64,000 nt of DNA from an uncultured Candidatus Saccharibacteria bacterium (GTDB taxonomy: Bacteria > Patescibacteriota > Saccharimonadia > Saccharimonadales > Saccharimonadaceae), in NCBI GenBank assembly GCA_946997535.1, contig CAMPVQ010000002.1, forward strand, positions 45,430 to 109,429, given 5' to 3'. The position numbers and the translations under genes were made by a program. Shown one piece after another: positions 49,746 to 58,591 of the stretch. The notes under the pieces are model-generated. The model did not search any database, had not been told where the DNA came from, and saw nothing but the letters and a program-made list of their open reading frames with translations. Every line of letters begins with the position of its first letter. Position 1 is the stretch's first letter.

Positions 49746-51783
49746 CTAATCATGCGGCGCTGGCGCGAGCGCGACGCGGAACGCGACGATGTTGCCGGAG
49801 CGGCCATAAGCATCGTTCGTATAGAACAACCCAGCGGCCGAACTATAGTCACCGCCGCGATAAAACCAAAGACGGGATGCCCTATATTGCCCTACGAAAT
49901 AAGCCTGTTGGTTGAGCCACATATTGGTTCCATAGCTACTTGAACCGTTATGGGTTTCATAGAGGGATTGACCACCGCAGGTTTGGTATATACAAGAGTT
50001 GAAGTCTTTAAAGCTATAGGTATTGACGTATGGCGGGTGGGCGGCGTTAGAACCAAAATATTTGTTGGTATTTGAGTTGTTTAAGTTATCACTGTAACTA
50101 GCTGCGACATATTCCCAACCACCACCAGACATGTCGTAAATGCCATAGACATTGTTGGTTGTGCTGGCGAGTTGACCAAGGGTGCCATTGTAGGCACGTT
50201 GTGGGTCGCTTGAGCTACAAGCGGATTGAGCGCCGAGAGTGCCACCGTCACTATAAGTGTTAGTATTACCGTTAGACGATGGGCCACAACCAGTAGTACC
50301 AATAGATATATAGCTACCATTACCATTTCCACCATGTCCAGAACGGTTGCTATTTATCTGAACGCCTTTGTAACCGGCACCGTACTTGCTAGCAGATAGG
50401 TAGGTGGCAGCACCCCAGTCGTTGTTGTTGACCATGTGAGAGCTGAGTTTGGCGAGATGATGGTTGTTTTGGGCGGTAGTAAAGCTGCCACCACCAACGT
50501 TTTGCGGGTCGTTAATACCGAGGGTTTTAGATAGTGAGTAGAAATTACCAATTTTATTGTTCATGCCGCTGTATTCACCGGAAATATGGGCTTCATTTGG
50601 TAGTACGGTTGGTTGACTAGTAGCGCCCGTCGTTTCAAACTTACCAATCCAGATGCCGTTGAGCTCCTTAGTGCCGAAGGTAAAAGCTGGGTGAGTAGAC
50701 CACGTAGATATCTCGCCGCCCATCAGAGGTAGTTCACGGCTCACATTACACTCGGTGCGGTAGTCCTTGCCGTTACCGGTCTTGCAGGCTAGTGGGCGTT
50801 TCTTTGGCGTATTGATGTTCTCGAATTTAATGTCAAAATTCTGCTCCTTAACTGGCTTATCGGTACCGTCACGCCGCATTACCTCATAAGTATAACGTGG
50901 GGTATAGACCCAGAAACCGATGATGTCGGCTTGGTCTACTACCCTATCTTTGCCTTGGTATTTAACGAGGGCATCTTTCTTGACTGTAATAGCATTGGCC
51001 CACTGCTTTTTACCATAGTCATACCAGTTACCCTTGGCGTCTTCATCTTCCGGCTTAGCGAGGCTAGTCCACTGGGCATTAGTATTAGTGCCCGTATATT
51101 TGACTGGTATAATATTTGTATCAAGGTCAACCAAGCAGGAGCTATTGGTATCACCCGAGCGACATATATCTGATGGGTCGGTTTTAGCCGTACGATTGGT
51201 CCAATCAACTGGTTTTGGAGCTGGTTTGGCAGTAGCCGTGTAGGTAATAGTGGTGCTGTAACTACCGCTGGCAAGTTTTGCTGGGTCGACGTTGGCAGCA
51301 AAAGTAACGGATTTGGTACAGTTTGCTGGATTGGTACAACCGGCCGGCTTAGCCTTGGTGACATCAGCCACCACGGCTGGGGTAGCTTGGGCGCCGGCTG
51401 GGACGGCGCTGAAGGTAGTAGCGGACTTACCTAGAGAATAGCCCCACTGGTTGGCATTAAGAGCAACCGGCGTGGAGCTTGGGGTGGTAGAGATTTTGTG
51501 GGTTTGGTCCTTGCTGTTGATAAGGTCAGCAGTATCGGCTTGCATAGTGATATTAAAGCCGTAAGGTTTGCCGGTCTTGACGGTAACGTTGGTGGTGGCT
51601 TTGTAGAGATTGCCGGTAGGCTTTAGCGTAGCATTCTGGTCAACGGCAATACTGACGGTGTTGTCGTCCGCCGCATGGGCTGGCGTAGCTAATACAAACG
51701 GGGTTATTGTAAGTGAAAATAAAGGCCAAAAAATTACCCCCCCCCCACAGGGTTTTAGCGTTGTATTGTTTATGTTGTCTCAT
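49746..51783 (-). CDS. Exported FGE/lectin-like variable protein, out of frame at a poly-G tract
   Basis: ATG 51783 (GGAG 5 nt upstream) leads into 10 G (51737-51746). In that frame it would stop within about 45 codons; with 9 G it joins the long frame, about 678 aa. The product would have a hydrophobic core (FSLTITPFVLATP) and an A-H-A cleavage site, then an N-domain almost identical to that of 9933-12063, and an FGE/C-type-lectin-like domain (YTPRYTYEV, IYDMSGGGWEY, SRLWFYRGG, AFRVALAP). The uninterrupted part has ATG only at 51545, inside the N-domain, so that start is unlikely to be used. Downstream of tRNA-Arg. Probable variable surface protein. Confidence 0.75.
51737..51746 (-). repeat. 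Ten-G homopolymer, candidate phase switch
   Basis: Ten G in the coding strand at codons 13-16 of the gene beginning at 51783. Nine G puts the start in frame with the signal peptide; ten does not. Confidence 0.8.
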
Positions 51784-51834
51784 ATTTTACTCCTCTACTT
51801 ATTTTTTACCACTGCCTCCACGGTAGATACCTGC

Positions 51835-51863
51835 ATTATAGCACAAGCGTGATAAAACACCAA
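51835..51863 (-). promoter_or_regulatory. Promoter of the 49746-51783 gene
   Basis: -35 TTGGTG (51858-51863), 17 nt, -10 TATAAT (51835-51840), with the ACGCTTGTG spacer and a leader carrying GGTATCTACC as at 12119-12147. Confidence 0.8.
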
Positions 51864-51875
51864 ATTTTATAGTTA

Positions 51876-51900
51876 AAATCCCCGCCGACGCGGGGATTTA
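51876..51900 (-). terminator. Terminator of lysS
   Basis: ATCCCCG/CGGGGAT stem with a short loop, then TTTTAAC on the minus strand. Confidence 0.87.
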
Positions 51901-51918
51901 GTTATTGCCTCACTTTCT

Positions 51919-53421
51919 TTACAGCTTCAGTTCTGGGTAAATCTTGCGGGTTACTGGGTCGACCTCATAACGCATGGTCGGGAATGGCACACCCTCGCGC
52001 GCCGTCACGCCTTCTAGCATCCAGAACACGCGCTCGCTGTAGCCCCAACCACAGGCCGGCGGCATGCCGTACTCTAGCATCTCAACAAAGTCGACATCCA
52101 GCATCATAGCCTCGTCATCGCCCGCCTCACGCAACTTCTGCTGCTCCTCAAAGCGGCTCAACTGGTCAATCGGGTTGTTTAACTCTGAGTAGCCATTGCC
52201 TAGCTCCGAGCCGGCAATCACTGGCTGGAAGCGCTGTGTGCTGACGCCGTCCGGATTTGCCTTCGCGAGTGGCGAAATGAACTTTGGCGTGTTGACCAGC
52301 CAGACCGGCCCCGCCACGTCCTTGCGGATATTCTTCCATAGCTTATCGATGCCGCGCGAGAGGTTTTCACTCTTGCCGACCTCAAGTTTATTCGCCTTCA
52401 ACAGCTCCACTACCTTCTCGAGAGTAACATTGTAGACGTCAATGCCGTAGTGCTGCTTTATCACGTCGGCGTAGTCCCAAACCTCCCACTCTTTGCCGAG
52501 GTCAACGTCAAACTTGCCAATCTTAAACTGCAGCGTGCCAAAAGTCTGCTCGGCCACGTACTTATACATGCCCTCCATAAACTTCATGCCGTCGCGCCAG
52601 TCCCAGTAAGCGTGATACCATTCCATGGCGACATGCTCCGGCAGATGCTCATCATCGATACCCTCGTTGCGGAAGCGCGGCCCGATATCGTACACACGCT
52701 CGTAGCCTGCGCCGAGCAAGCGCTTCAGCGGCAGCTCGTGGCTAATGCGGAGGTACAGGTCTTGGTCAAGCGAATCCATGTGGGTCTTAAAGGCGTTGGC
52801 GTCGGCGCCACCCGTGGTGTGCTCAAGCACCGGAATATTGATTTCAATAAAGCCGTGTTGGTTTAAGTAGTCGCGCGTGGCCTGCCAGAACTTTGAACGG
52901 CGCACAAAGCGCTCCCGCACCTCTGGGTTGACGTTCATGTCGATGTAACGGCGGCGCAAGCGCTGCTCTTTATCAGTAAAGCCCTGCCGGTCAGGCATTG
53001 GGCGCAAAGTCTTCACCACTAGCTTGAGCGACGTCACACCAAGCGAAATCTCGCCCGTCTTGGTCTTGATAACTTCGCCGGTCGCCTGCACAAAGTCGCC
53101 GGTGTCCAGCAAATTGAGGTCACTCAAACCGAGCTGGTTGGTCTTGCCGTCGGTCTCAGCCACCGCGCCGGCACGCAAGAACAACTGCAGCTGCCCTGTA
53201 ACGTCGCGCACCACGATAAACGCCAGCTTGCCGAACTTGCGAAGCGACACGATGCGCCCCACCACGGTCTGCGTGCTGCCTTCCAGCTGGTCAAACTGCG
53301 GCGCAACTTCACCCGCGCCAACCGTGCGCTCGACTTTGGCCGGATACGGGTCGAACCCCTGCGCCTTCAGGGTTTCGAGTTTCTTGAGTCGCTCATTGCG
53401 ATAGTCTGCTAGTGTTGCCAT
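51919..53421 (-). CDS. lysS: Lysyl-tRNA synthetase, class II
   Basis: About 500 aa from ATG 53421; TATAAT lies 6 nt upstream, so it is leaderless. An N-terminal OB domain (VVGRIVSLRKFGKLAFIVVRDVTGQLQLF) precedes the class II core: motif 1 near RRRYIDMNVNPEVRERF, motif 2 YDIGPRFRNEGIDDEHLPEHVAMEWY, motif 3 GCGWGYSERVFWMLEG. Motif 3 deviates from the common G-x-G-x-D-R-L but keeps the E-R pair. Product charges tRNA-Lys. Confidence 0.94.
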   Translation of the reverse strand: MATLADYRNERLKKLETLKAQGFDPYPAKVERTVGAGEVAPQFDQLEGSTQTVVGRIVSLRKFGKLAFIVVRDVTGQLQLFLRAGAVAETDGKTNQLGLSDLNLLDTGDFVQATGEVIKTKTGEISLGVTSLKLVVKTLRPMPDRQGFTDKEQRLRRRYIDMNVNPEVRERFVRRSKFWQATRDYLNQHGFIEINIPVLEHTTGGADANAFKTHMDSLDQDLYLRISHELPLKRLLGAGYERVYDIGPRFRNEGIDDEHLPEHVAMEWYHAYWDWRDGMKFMEGMYKYVAEQTFGTLQFKIGKFDVDLGKEWEVWDYADVIKQHYGIDVYNVTLEKVVELLKANKLEVGKSENLSRGIDKLWKNIRKDVAGPVWLVNTPKFISPLAKANPDGVSTQRFQPVIAGSELGNGYSELNNPIDQLSRFEEQQKLREAGDDEAMMLDVDFVEMLEYGMPPACGWGYSERVFWMLEGVTAREGVPFPTMRYEVDPVTRKIYPELKL

Positions 53422-53447
53422 GGTAACATTATACCACGCTTTCGGTA

Positions 53448-53476
53448 TTGACGCGCCCCCTGTTATGTGGTAATAT
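53448..53476 (+). promoter_or_regulatory. Promoter of the 53535-54173 gene
   Basis: TTGACG (53448-53453), 17 nt, TAATAT (53471-53476). A CAAGAC/GTCTTG hairpin opens the leader. Confidence 0.72.
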
Positions 53477-53534
53477 ATCACGGTGCAAGACACAAAGTCT
53501 TGTTGTACATTACGATATCCAGAGGTAAGTTGAT

Positions 53535-54173
53535 ATGATTGCAAATTGGTATTCAAGCAAAACAGCAAGTTGCTACATCGAAGACTATAACGCTACGTCA
53601 AAAGCAAACGAACTCCTTGCCGCCAATACCGCCTATGCCTGTCAAGATGTGCTGAAAGCAGCACATGAGACCGGCAGATCCAAGTACGCCGTGCCCGGCT
53701 CAATTACGCTCGGCCACGACGGTGGTTATGGCAGTATCGGCGAAGTGCTACACTCGTTGTTTGTCATCTCAAGGGATGAGGAATATAAGCACTATCTGAG
53801 TGTGTGGGACGATATTAGCCCCGCCAAACGGCGTGAGTATGTGGAGTTTAAACCAAGTTGTGAATTTTACGACAGGATTGCCCATGATGTTGCTGGCAGC
53901 GCAGAAAAGGCGGGTTCACCGTTTAATTATGATAATACAGATGCGGAAACCTATTGCGCCCAAATTTCGCGCAAGCTCAACAATGTCAAGGCACTCTACG
54001 TACCACTTGAATCGGACGATGATTCGGCTCAGCCGGCTTCGCTCTTACTAATCCACGCCTTCCCAAGCAGACTCAACGACAACTTTAGTCGTTTTGGACT
54101 TGTGTACCGTAATGACGTTCGTCATCCTGAGCATAACGCTCTACGGTATTACCTCAAGATAAAGCTTGCATAA
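53535..54173 (+). CDS. Family B unknown protein
   Basis: 212 aa. AGAGGTA lies 7 nt before the ATG. Helical N-half (ANELLAANTAYACQDVLKAA), a G-rich turn (LGHDGGYGSIGEVLHSLFV), then FKPSCEFYDRIAHDVAG, the family's F-x-P-x3-F element, a C-x-Q segment, and the strand pair ASLLLIHAFP ... FSRFGLVYRN ... ALRYYLKIKLA. No export signal or membrane segment. Own promoter, hairpin leader and terminator. Function unknown; related by layout to the three genes that follow. Confidence 0.75.
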   Translation: MIANWYSSKTASCYIEDYNATSKANELLAANTAYACQDVLKAAHETGRSKYAVPGSITLGHDGGYGSIGEVLHSLFVISRDEEYKHYLSVWDDISPAKRREYVEFKPSCEFYDRIAHDVAGSAEKAGSPFNYDNTDAETYCAQISRKLNNVKALYVPLESDDDSAQPASLLLIHAFPSRLNDNFSRFGLVYRNDVRHPEHNALRYYLKIKLA

Positions 54174-54214
54174 CGGTCGCCCGGCCTCATTACGCTTAAA
54201 GCGACAGCAAGCAT

Positions 54215-54239
54215 GCCGCCCCCAAGGGGCGGCTTTTTT
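54215..54239 (+). terminator. Terminator of the 53535-54173 gene
   Basis: GCCGCCCC/GGGGCGGC stem, then TTTTTTA. Confidence 0.9.
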
Positions 54240-54357
54240 AGTACCATTAGTACCCCGCTCCTACACATTTTGGCCAAATTATGGTATGATATTTACCATT
54301 CAAATGAGGTGGCCTCCACTAATTTTGATGTACATTACCGCTATTAAAGGAGATATT

Positions 54358-55164
54358 ATGGAAAAATTTACACTCGGTAGCTTCTACGCTAGCGGCGTCA
54401 ATATCCGCGTCGAACACGCGCAAGGCGAAAAAGCCGTTTTGGGCGTTACCAGCGACTACTGTCGCGCCATTTTGACTGCCGGCCGCGAAGGCGCAATTAC
54501 GTCTAAGACTGCCAGCGAGCTTCACATTGAGGCTTGGGAGCGCAACGAAAATACTGTAGTAAGCAGCCCACGCGAATGGCTTGATGCTGCTTGCGAGACC
54601 GCCATCCTGCCGTACAACGTACTCGGAGACCTCGACCTTGAGCACCCGTGCGCCTTTGAGGGCTTTGTTCCTGACAGCACATTTATCGACCAGCTCGATT
54701 GTGAGCTGCGCGACTTGTACTATCCGGATCACACCCTCTACGATTTGGCAAACTACTCGTGCTTTGTCGCCCTGCTGCGCCGCCGCCCGCGGAGTTTCAC
54801 CGCTGACGAACTTGACGGCATGTCGCGTGTGCCCCGCCCACTCAGTGAAACCGATGACCAACCGACTGAATTGGTTTTTGGCTTCCAAGGGAACAGCCCA
54901 CACCTCGACGACATCGAGCAAACGACTGTTTTGATGCGCCAGCATCTCTTTAAGCCTGAAACTAGTCGCTTGTTTGTCTGCGCCTATTCCGACGCACGCG
55001 AAGATTATAGCGACTATCTCGACGACGAAGACTGGGACGACGAGCCGTATTACGACTACGACGAAGCAGATGAGGACGAGGACGCGGACGAGAGCAAAAA
55101 GGATGACTTCCACTGTGACAAGGGCGAAAGCTATTCGCATTCACTCTACGCGGAGGGCGTCTGA
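54358..55164 (+). CDS. Family B unknown protein with acidic tail
   Basis: 268 aa from ATG 54358 (AAAGGAGATATT upstream). It shows the family's helical N-half, EGFVPDSTFIDQLDCELRDLYYPD, a LANYSCFVALL strand, and a FVCAYSDARE strand; then it adds a strongly acidic tail (about 215-245, with DEDEDADESKKDD) missing in relatives. An extended -10 (TGGTATGAT) lies near 54286. Its stop overlaps the next start (TGATG), so it forms a two-gene operon with 55164-55757. Function unknown. Confidence 0.75.
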   Translation: MEKFTLGSFYASGVNIRVEHAQGEKAVLGVTSDYCRAILTAGREGAITSKTASELHIEAWERNENTVVSSPREWLDAACETAILPYNVLGDLDLEHPCAFEGFVPDSTFIDQLDCELRDLYYPDHTLYDLANYSCFVALLRRRPRSFTADELDGMSRVPRPLSETDDQPTELVFGFQGNSPHLDDIEQTTVLMRQHLFKPETSRLFVCAYSDAREDYSDYLDDEDWDDEPYYDYDEADEDEDADESKKDDFHCDKGESYSHSLYAEGV

Positions 55165-55757
55165 TGATAAAGTTTAGCTACACCGAGACACTCGGCAAGG
55201 TAGTTGAACAGGCTACGCTGATGGGAGTGGAGGCGCTTACGCCGCCCTTGCTGAAGTATTGCCTATTGATTGCCGAAGCCGACCCGCGCGCCGCGCGGCT
55301 AGCCCGCGCCCCTGACGCTTGCGCGCCTCAAGTGGCCGATTGTATGGATTGGGCTCAGCAATACATTGCCAACCAAGAATACCCCGACCTGCGCGCCGCG
55401 TTTAACAACCTCTGGCTCGATTGCGCCACCCAACACGCCAAGTTCTTCCAGCCAACGGGAGAATTTTACCGCGTGCTAGCGCAAACCCTAAAGCGTAGCC
55501 TGCCGGGCTCCACTTTTGTTGCGCATCCGCGCGCCGAAGACCAAGTTAAACACGACACGAACAGCTGTTTCGTAGCGCCGATTATCGGCAAAAATGCCCG
55601 CGGACAGGAGTACAACGCCTTTCTGCTCGGCATGCATGTCGGCAATTACACCACGCACTACGACACAGAGTTCACCCTAGTGGCTTACTTTGACCACATG
55701 AACATTGAGTTTAGTCGCTTCGTTTACGATTATCGTAAGTCCCATATCAACCACTAA
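55164..55757 (+). CDS. Family B unknown protein
   Basis: 197 aa. Coupled to the previous gene by a TGATG overlap. FFQPTGEFYRVLAQTLKRSLPG is the family's P-x3-F element, followed by TNSCFVAPII and AFLLGMHVGN strands and an ending FTLVAYFDHMNIEFSRFVYDY. Slightly basic. No membrane segment. The product may act with the 54358 protein, since the two are made together. Function unknown. Confidence 0.75.
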   Translation: MIKFSYTETLGKVVEQATLMGVEALTPPLLKYCLLIAEADPRAARLARAPDACAPQVADCMDWAQQYIANQEYPDLRAAFNNLWLDCATQHAKFFQPTGEFYRVLAQTLKRSLPGSTFVAHPRAEDQVKHDTNSCFVAPIIGKNARGQEYNAFLLGMHVGNYTTHYDTEFTLVAYFDHMNIEFSRFVYDYRKSHINH

Positions 55758-55763
55758 TAGCCA

Positions 55764-55791
55764 GCCACCCCTTCGGGGGTGGCCTTTTCTT
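55764..55791 (+). terminator. Terminator of the 54358-55757 operon
   Basis: GCCACCCC/GGGGTGGC stem closed by a TTCG tetraloop, then CTTTTCTTT. Confidence 0.9.
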
Positions 55792-55838
55792 TACCCCGCT
55801 TACCTCTGTAGGCGCACCCGCGACGTCACCTCCTACTA

Positions 55839-55867
55839 TTGACAATATACGCAAAATGTTATAGAAT
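55839..55867 (+). promoter_or_regulatory. Promoter of the 55921-56625 gene
   Basis: TTGACA (55839-55844), 17 nt, TAGAAT (55862-55867). The leader has an ACTCC/GGAGT hairpin. Confidence 0.75.
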
Positions 55868-55920
55868 GAAATAATATTCTCTAGCACTCCGCTGGAGTCG
55901 TACCTTAAGGAGTAAAATTA

Positions 55921-56625
55921 ATGGATGCACAAACTGCAATGTTAGTTGCTGATAAAGTCGACCAGACGCATAACTACGATGCGGCCACCCCAGTGGCAAC
56001 AAGCTGGATTAGCCCGCGCCTCCGCCAAGCCAATCAACTTAACGAGCAAGCAAAAGCTGAGCTTGCTGAAGAAGCAGCGACTCGACCACTAAAACTTGGC
56101 GAGCACCGCACTTGGCAGTGCACCACCAAAGGCAAACACAAACGCCGCAACAGCGGTTGGTATTGCCCAGGGAATTTGCTTGACATGGCGGAACGAACCA
56201 GACAAGATTTCATTAGTCTTGTTAAGTCTGGCTCAATGGTAGGCGCCATCGACTGTAACCCAATTGGCGAAGGCGGCATCAAGGTCATCTGGCAAGGCAT
56301 CGCCCGCCACTTGCACGACAACTACCGCGCCGACATCACCAGGTCCACGGTGCTGAGTGGCGCCACGGCTTTTACGCCCAACAGCGCCTTCATTGACCAA
56401 GTCAACGAAATCGTTCCCGCGGCGGCTAGCATCATGCCGGAGTGCTACTATTACCGCACTTACGAATGCGTCGCCGGTCAGTACCACTATTGCACCCACT
56501 TCATCATGTCTTCTATGCTCGACCCCGGCTGGAGTCACGGCTACATTATTTATGTCCGCCAAGACGAACAAGACCCAGCGCGCTGCATAGTGGATAGCAC
56601 CTTAGTTGATTGGGCGAAAGCCTAA
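55921..56625 (+). CDS. Family B unknown protein
   Basis: 234 aa with TAAGGAG 9 nt before the ATG. Helical N-half with a basic GKHKRRNSG segment, then AFTPNSAFIDQVNEIVPAAA (P-x3-F element), a Tyr/Cys-rich stretch (ECYYYRTYECVAGQYHYCTHF) and the C-terminal strand YIIYVRQDEQ ending VDWAKA. Four Cys and several His in 25 residues may hold a metal or a disulfide, but relatives do not share them. Single-gene unit with promoter and terminator. Function unknown. Confidence 0.75.
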   Translation: MDAQTAMLVADKVDQTHNYDAATPVATSWISPRLRQANQLNEQAKAELAEEAATRPLKLGEHRTWQCTTKGKHKRRNSGWYCPGNLLDMAERTRQDFISLVKSGSMVGAIDCNPIGEGGIKVIWQGIARHLHDNYRADITRSTVLSGATAFTPNSAFIDQVNEIVPAAASIMPECYYYRTYECVAGQYHYCTHFIMSSMLDPGWSHGYIIYVRQDEQDPARCIVDSTLVDWAKA

Positions 56626-56633
56626 CCCCCACA

Positions 56634-56660
56634 GCCACCTCCTAGAGGTGGCTTTTAAAT
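56634..56660 (+). terminator. Terminator of the 55921-56625 gene
   Basis: GCCACCTC/GAGGTGGC with a 3-nt loop, then TTTTAAAT. Confidence 0.88.
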
Positions 56661-56671
56661 ATTTATGTCAC

Positions 56672-56705
56672 AAAAATAGACAGAAGCCACCCGCACGGGG
56701 TGGCT
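56672..56705 (-). terminator. Terminator of the map operon
   Basis: AGCCACCC/GGGTGGCT stem (56685-56705), followed on the minus strand by TCTGTCTATTTTTG. Confidence 0.78.
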
Positions 56706-56709
56706 AGAA

Positions 56710-57495
56710 CTAATTTTCTTTCAGCTTGGTGATAATCTCAGGGCCGTCGTCGTGTAGCAATAAGGTGTGCTCAAAGTGCGCCGCCAAGCTGCCGTCGCGC
56801 GTGCGAATCGTCCAGCCATCAGGGTCGAACGCCACGCGCCAAGTACCCAAGGTTGCCATCGGCTCTATGGCGATAGCGTTGCCAGTCGGCACAATCGGGC
56901 CAATGCCGCGCTTGCCGTAGTTCGGGATGTCCGGCGCCTCGTGCATTTCGCGCCCGATGCCATGCCCGACCAAGTCGCGCACCACGCCCAACTTTTCCTT
57001 CTCGAGTACGGCCTGCACCGCCGCACCAATGTTGCCCACGCAAACGTCGCCGCGGGCGCGCTTCACAGCGTCAATACCAGCGTACAAACTGCGCTCTGTG
57101 GTATGAATCAACATCTTCTTTGCCCCAGTTGGCGCCGCATCGTCGGTCAACATAGTAAAGGCACTATCGGCCTTCATACCGTCAACATCCACCACCAAGT
57201 CAAAGCTGATGACGTCACCCGCCTCAAACGGCACGTCATTTGGCACGCCATGCACCACCACGTCATTCACGCTGATGCAAATCACCCCAGGGAAGTTGAC
57301 GTCTGGGTCAAGATAGGTCGCGTGAGCGCCGCGCGCCTTTATCTCGCGCGCGAACCAAGCGTCAATGTCCTTTGGTGTCGCACCCGCCACCACTTCTTGC
57401 CGCACGTCACGGAAAAGCGAAGCCAAAATTTGCCCCGCCTCGCGCATGTGGTCGATTTCGACGGGCGTGAAGTTAGCTGCTTTAATGATTCGCAT
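56710..57495 (-). CDS. map: Methionine aminopeptidase, type I
   Basis: About 261 aa from ATG 57495. Removes the N-terminal Met after deformylation. Metal ligands D and D (SFDLVVDVDGMKADSAF), H (GHGIGREMHEAP), E (AIAIEPMATLG) and E near the end (HFEHTLLL) are present. The N-terminal zinc extension of some types is absent. It overlaps adk by 14 nt. The usual secY-adk-map order is reduced here to yqeY-adk-map. Confidence 0.95.
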   Translation of the reverse strand: MRIIKAANFTPVEIDHMREAGQILASLFRDVRQEVVAGATPKDIDAWFAREIKARGAHATYLDPDVNFPGVICISVNDVVVHGVPNDVPFEAGDVISFDLVVDVDGMKADSAFTMLTDDAAPTGAKKMLIHTTERSLYAGIDAVKRARGDVCVGNIGAAVQAVLEKEKLGVVRDLVGHGIGREMHEAPDIPNYGKRGIGPIVPTGNAIAIEPMATLGTWRVAFDPDGWTIRTRDGSLAAHFEHTLLLHDDGPEIITKLKEN

Positions 57496-58063
57496 CCGCC
57501 GCCTCCACTGGCCGCGTTGCACGGTAGTCGTTGTATGCGCTTTCGATGCGGTCGAGTACTTCGCCGCGCGAACCGATACCATTGATGTGCACCACCTTGG
57601 CGCCGCGCTCGGCGTAATAGTTCACCAGAGGTAGAGTGTCGGCTTTGTAGCTCTCCAAGCGATGTTCAATCACTTCGCGCGTGTCGTCAAGCCGCCCACG
57701 CAAGCTCAACCGCTGGAAAATTTCGTCGGCTGTGACGTCAAACACCACCACGAAGTCGATACACTCGCGCCCCATGCGCTGCTGGCTGTACTCCGAAAGC
57801 GCCTGCGCCTGCTCAAGGCTGCGCGGGTAGCCGTCGATAATGATATTGTCCAGCTCCGGCTGGTCGTCCAAATGATGGAAAATTACCCGATTGACAAGTG
57901 CGGGCGAAACGAGCTCGCCGCGCGCCATCACCTCATACACCTGCGGGTCGTTGGTCTCACGTAACAACTTGCCAGCGCTCAACCAAGTCAGCTGATGACA
58001 CACCGCCAAAAGCTGCCCTTGCACCGACTTGCCTGCCCCAGCTGGGCCCACAAACATAATCAT
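57482..58063 (-). CDS. adk: Adenylate kinase
   Basis: A 193 aa enzyme, 2 ADP = ATP + AMP. P-loop GPAGAGKSVQG, the AMP-site YPRSLEQAQAL, and RLDDTREVIEHRLESY of the C-terminal core; the LID is the short type with no zinc cysteines. Overlaps the upstream yqeY gene by 4 nt (ATGA) and map by 14 nt. Confidence 0.93.
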   Translation of the reverse strand: MIMFVGPAGAGKSVQGQLLAVCHQLTWLSAGKLLRETNDPQVYEVMARGELVSPALVNRVIFHHLDDQPELDNIIIDGYPRSLEQAQALSEYSQQRMGRECIDFVVVFDVTADEIFQRLSLRGRLDDTREVIEHRLESYKADTLPLVNYYAERGAKVVHINGIGSRGEVLDRIESAYNDYRATRPVEAADANH

Positions 58064-58509
58064 TGGTTGAAGCTCCGCTTAACCGCCGCGGCAATGTCGC
58101 CACCAGTGGCGGCGTGGCCAACCTTCGCCTTGACGGCGGCAATGGCCTTACCCATGTCCTTCATCGTGAAGTTATTCGCCGCAATCACCTCATGCGCCAC
58201 GGCGCTCAGCTCGTCCGCCGAAAGTGGCTTTGGCAGATACGCCGCCAAGATGTCGCGCTGCGCCTGCTCGGCTGCGGCACGCTCCGTGTCACCCGCCTGC
58301 TGATAAATAGCAATCGAGTCGTCGCGCTGCTTAACTTGCGCCGCCACGACGTCAAGCATCTGGTCTTCCGTGAGGTCGGCTTGGTTACCCAACGCCACCT
58401 TTTTATACTGCATGGCCGACTTCAAGCCACTGATGGTGAGCTTTTTCACTTCATCATGCTCCAGCATTGCTGCCTTAAAATCCGCCTTAATTTGTTCTTG
58501 TAAACTCAT
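58060..58509 (-). CDS. GatB/YqeY domain protein
   Basis: About 149 aa from ATG 58509; TACAAT is 6 nt upstream (leaderless). Whole-length match to the YqeY pattern: LTISGLKSAMQYKKVALG, VVAAQVKQRDDSIAIYQQAGD, LAAYLPKPLSADEL, and the C-terminal MKDMGKAIAAVKAKVGHAATGGDIAAAVKR. This domain resembles the tRNA-binding tail of GatB. Its own role is not established. First gene of the yqeY-adk-map operon. Confidence 0.92.
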   Translation of the reverse strand: MSLQEQIKADFKAAMLEHDEVKKLTISGLKSAMQYKKVALGNQADLTEDQMLDVVAAQVKQRDDSIAIYQQAGDTERAAAEQAQRDILAAYLPKPLSADELSAVAHEVIAANNFTMKDMGKAIAAVKAKVGHAATGGDIAAAVKRSFNQ

Positions 58510-58548
58510 AGTAATATTGTAGCACACCAGCACAGCCACGGGCGGGCA

Positions 58549-58576
58549 GTAAAATCACCGCCTCGTGGCGGTGATT
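58549..58576 (-). terminator. Terminator of the 58592-61676 operon
   Basis: AATCACCGCC/GGCGGTGATT with a 4-nt loop, then TTTTACTG on the minus strand. Confidence 0.88.
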
Positions 58577-58591
58577 TGCAAGCCGGAGGAG

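Noticed and set aside
54319..55140. 273-codon ORF antisense to the 54358 gene
   Set aside because: The plus frame has SD, family features and a coupled neighbour; the antisense frame has none.
56767..57585. 272-codon ORF antisense to map
   Set aside because: It is a shadow of the map gene with no start signal.
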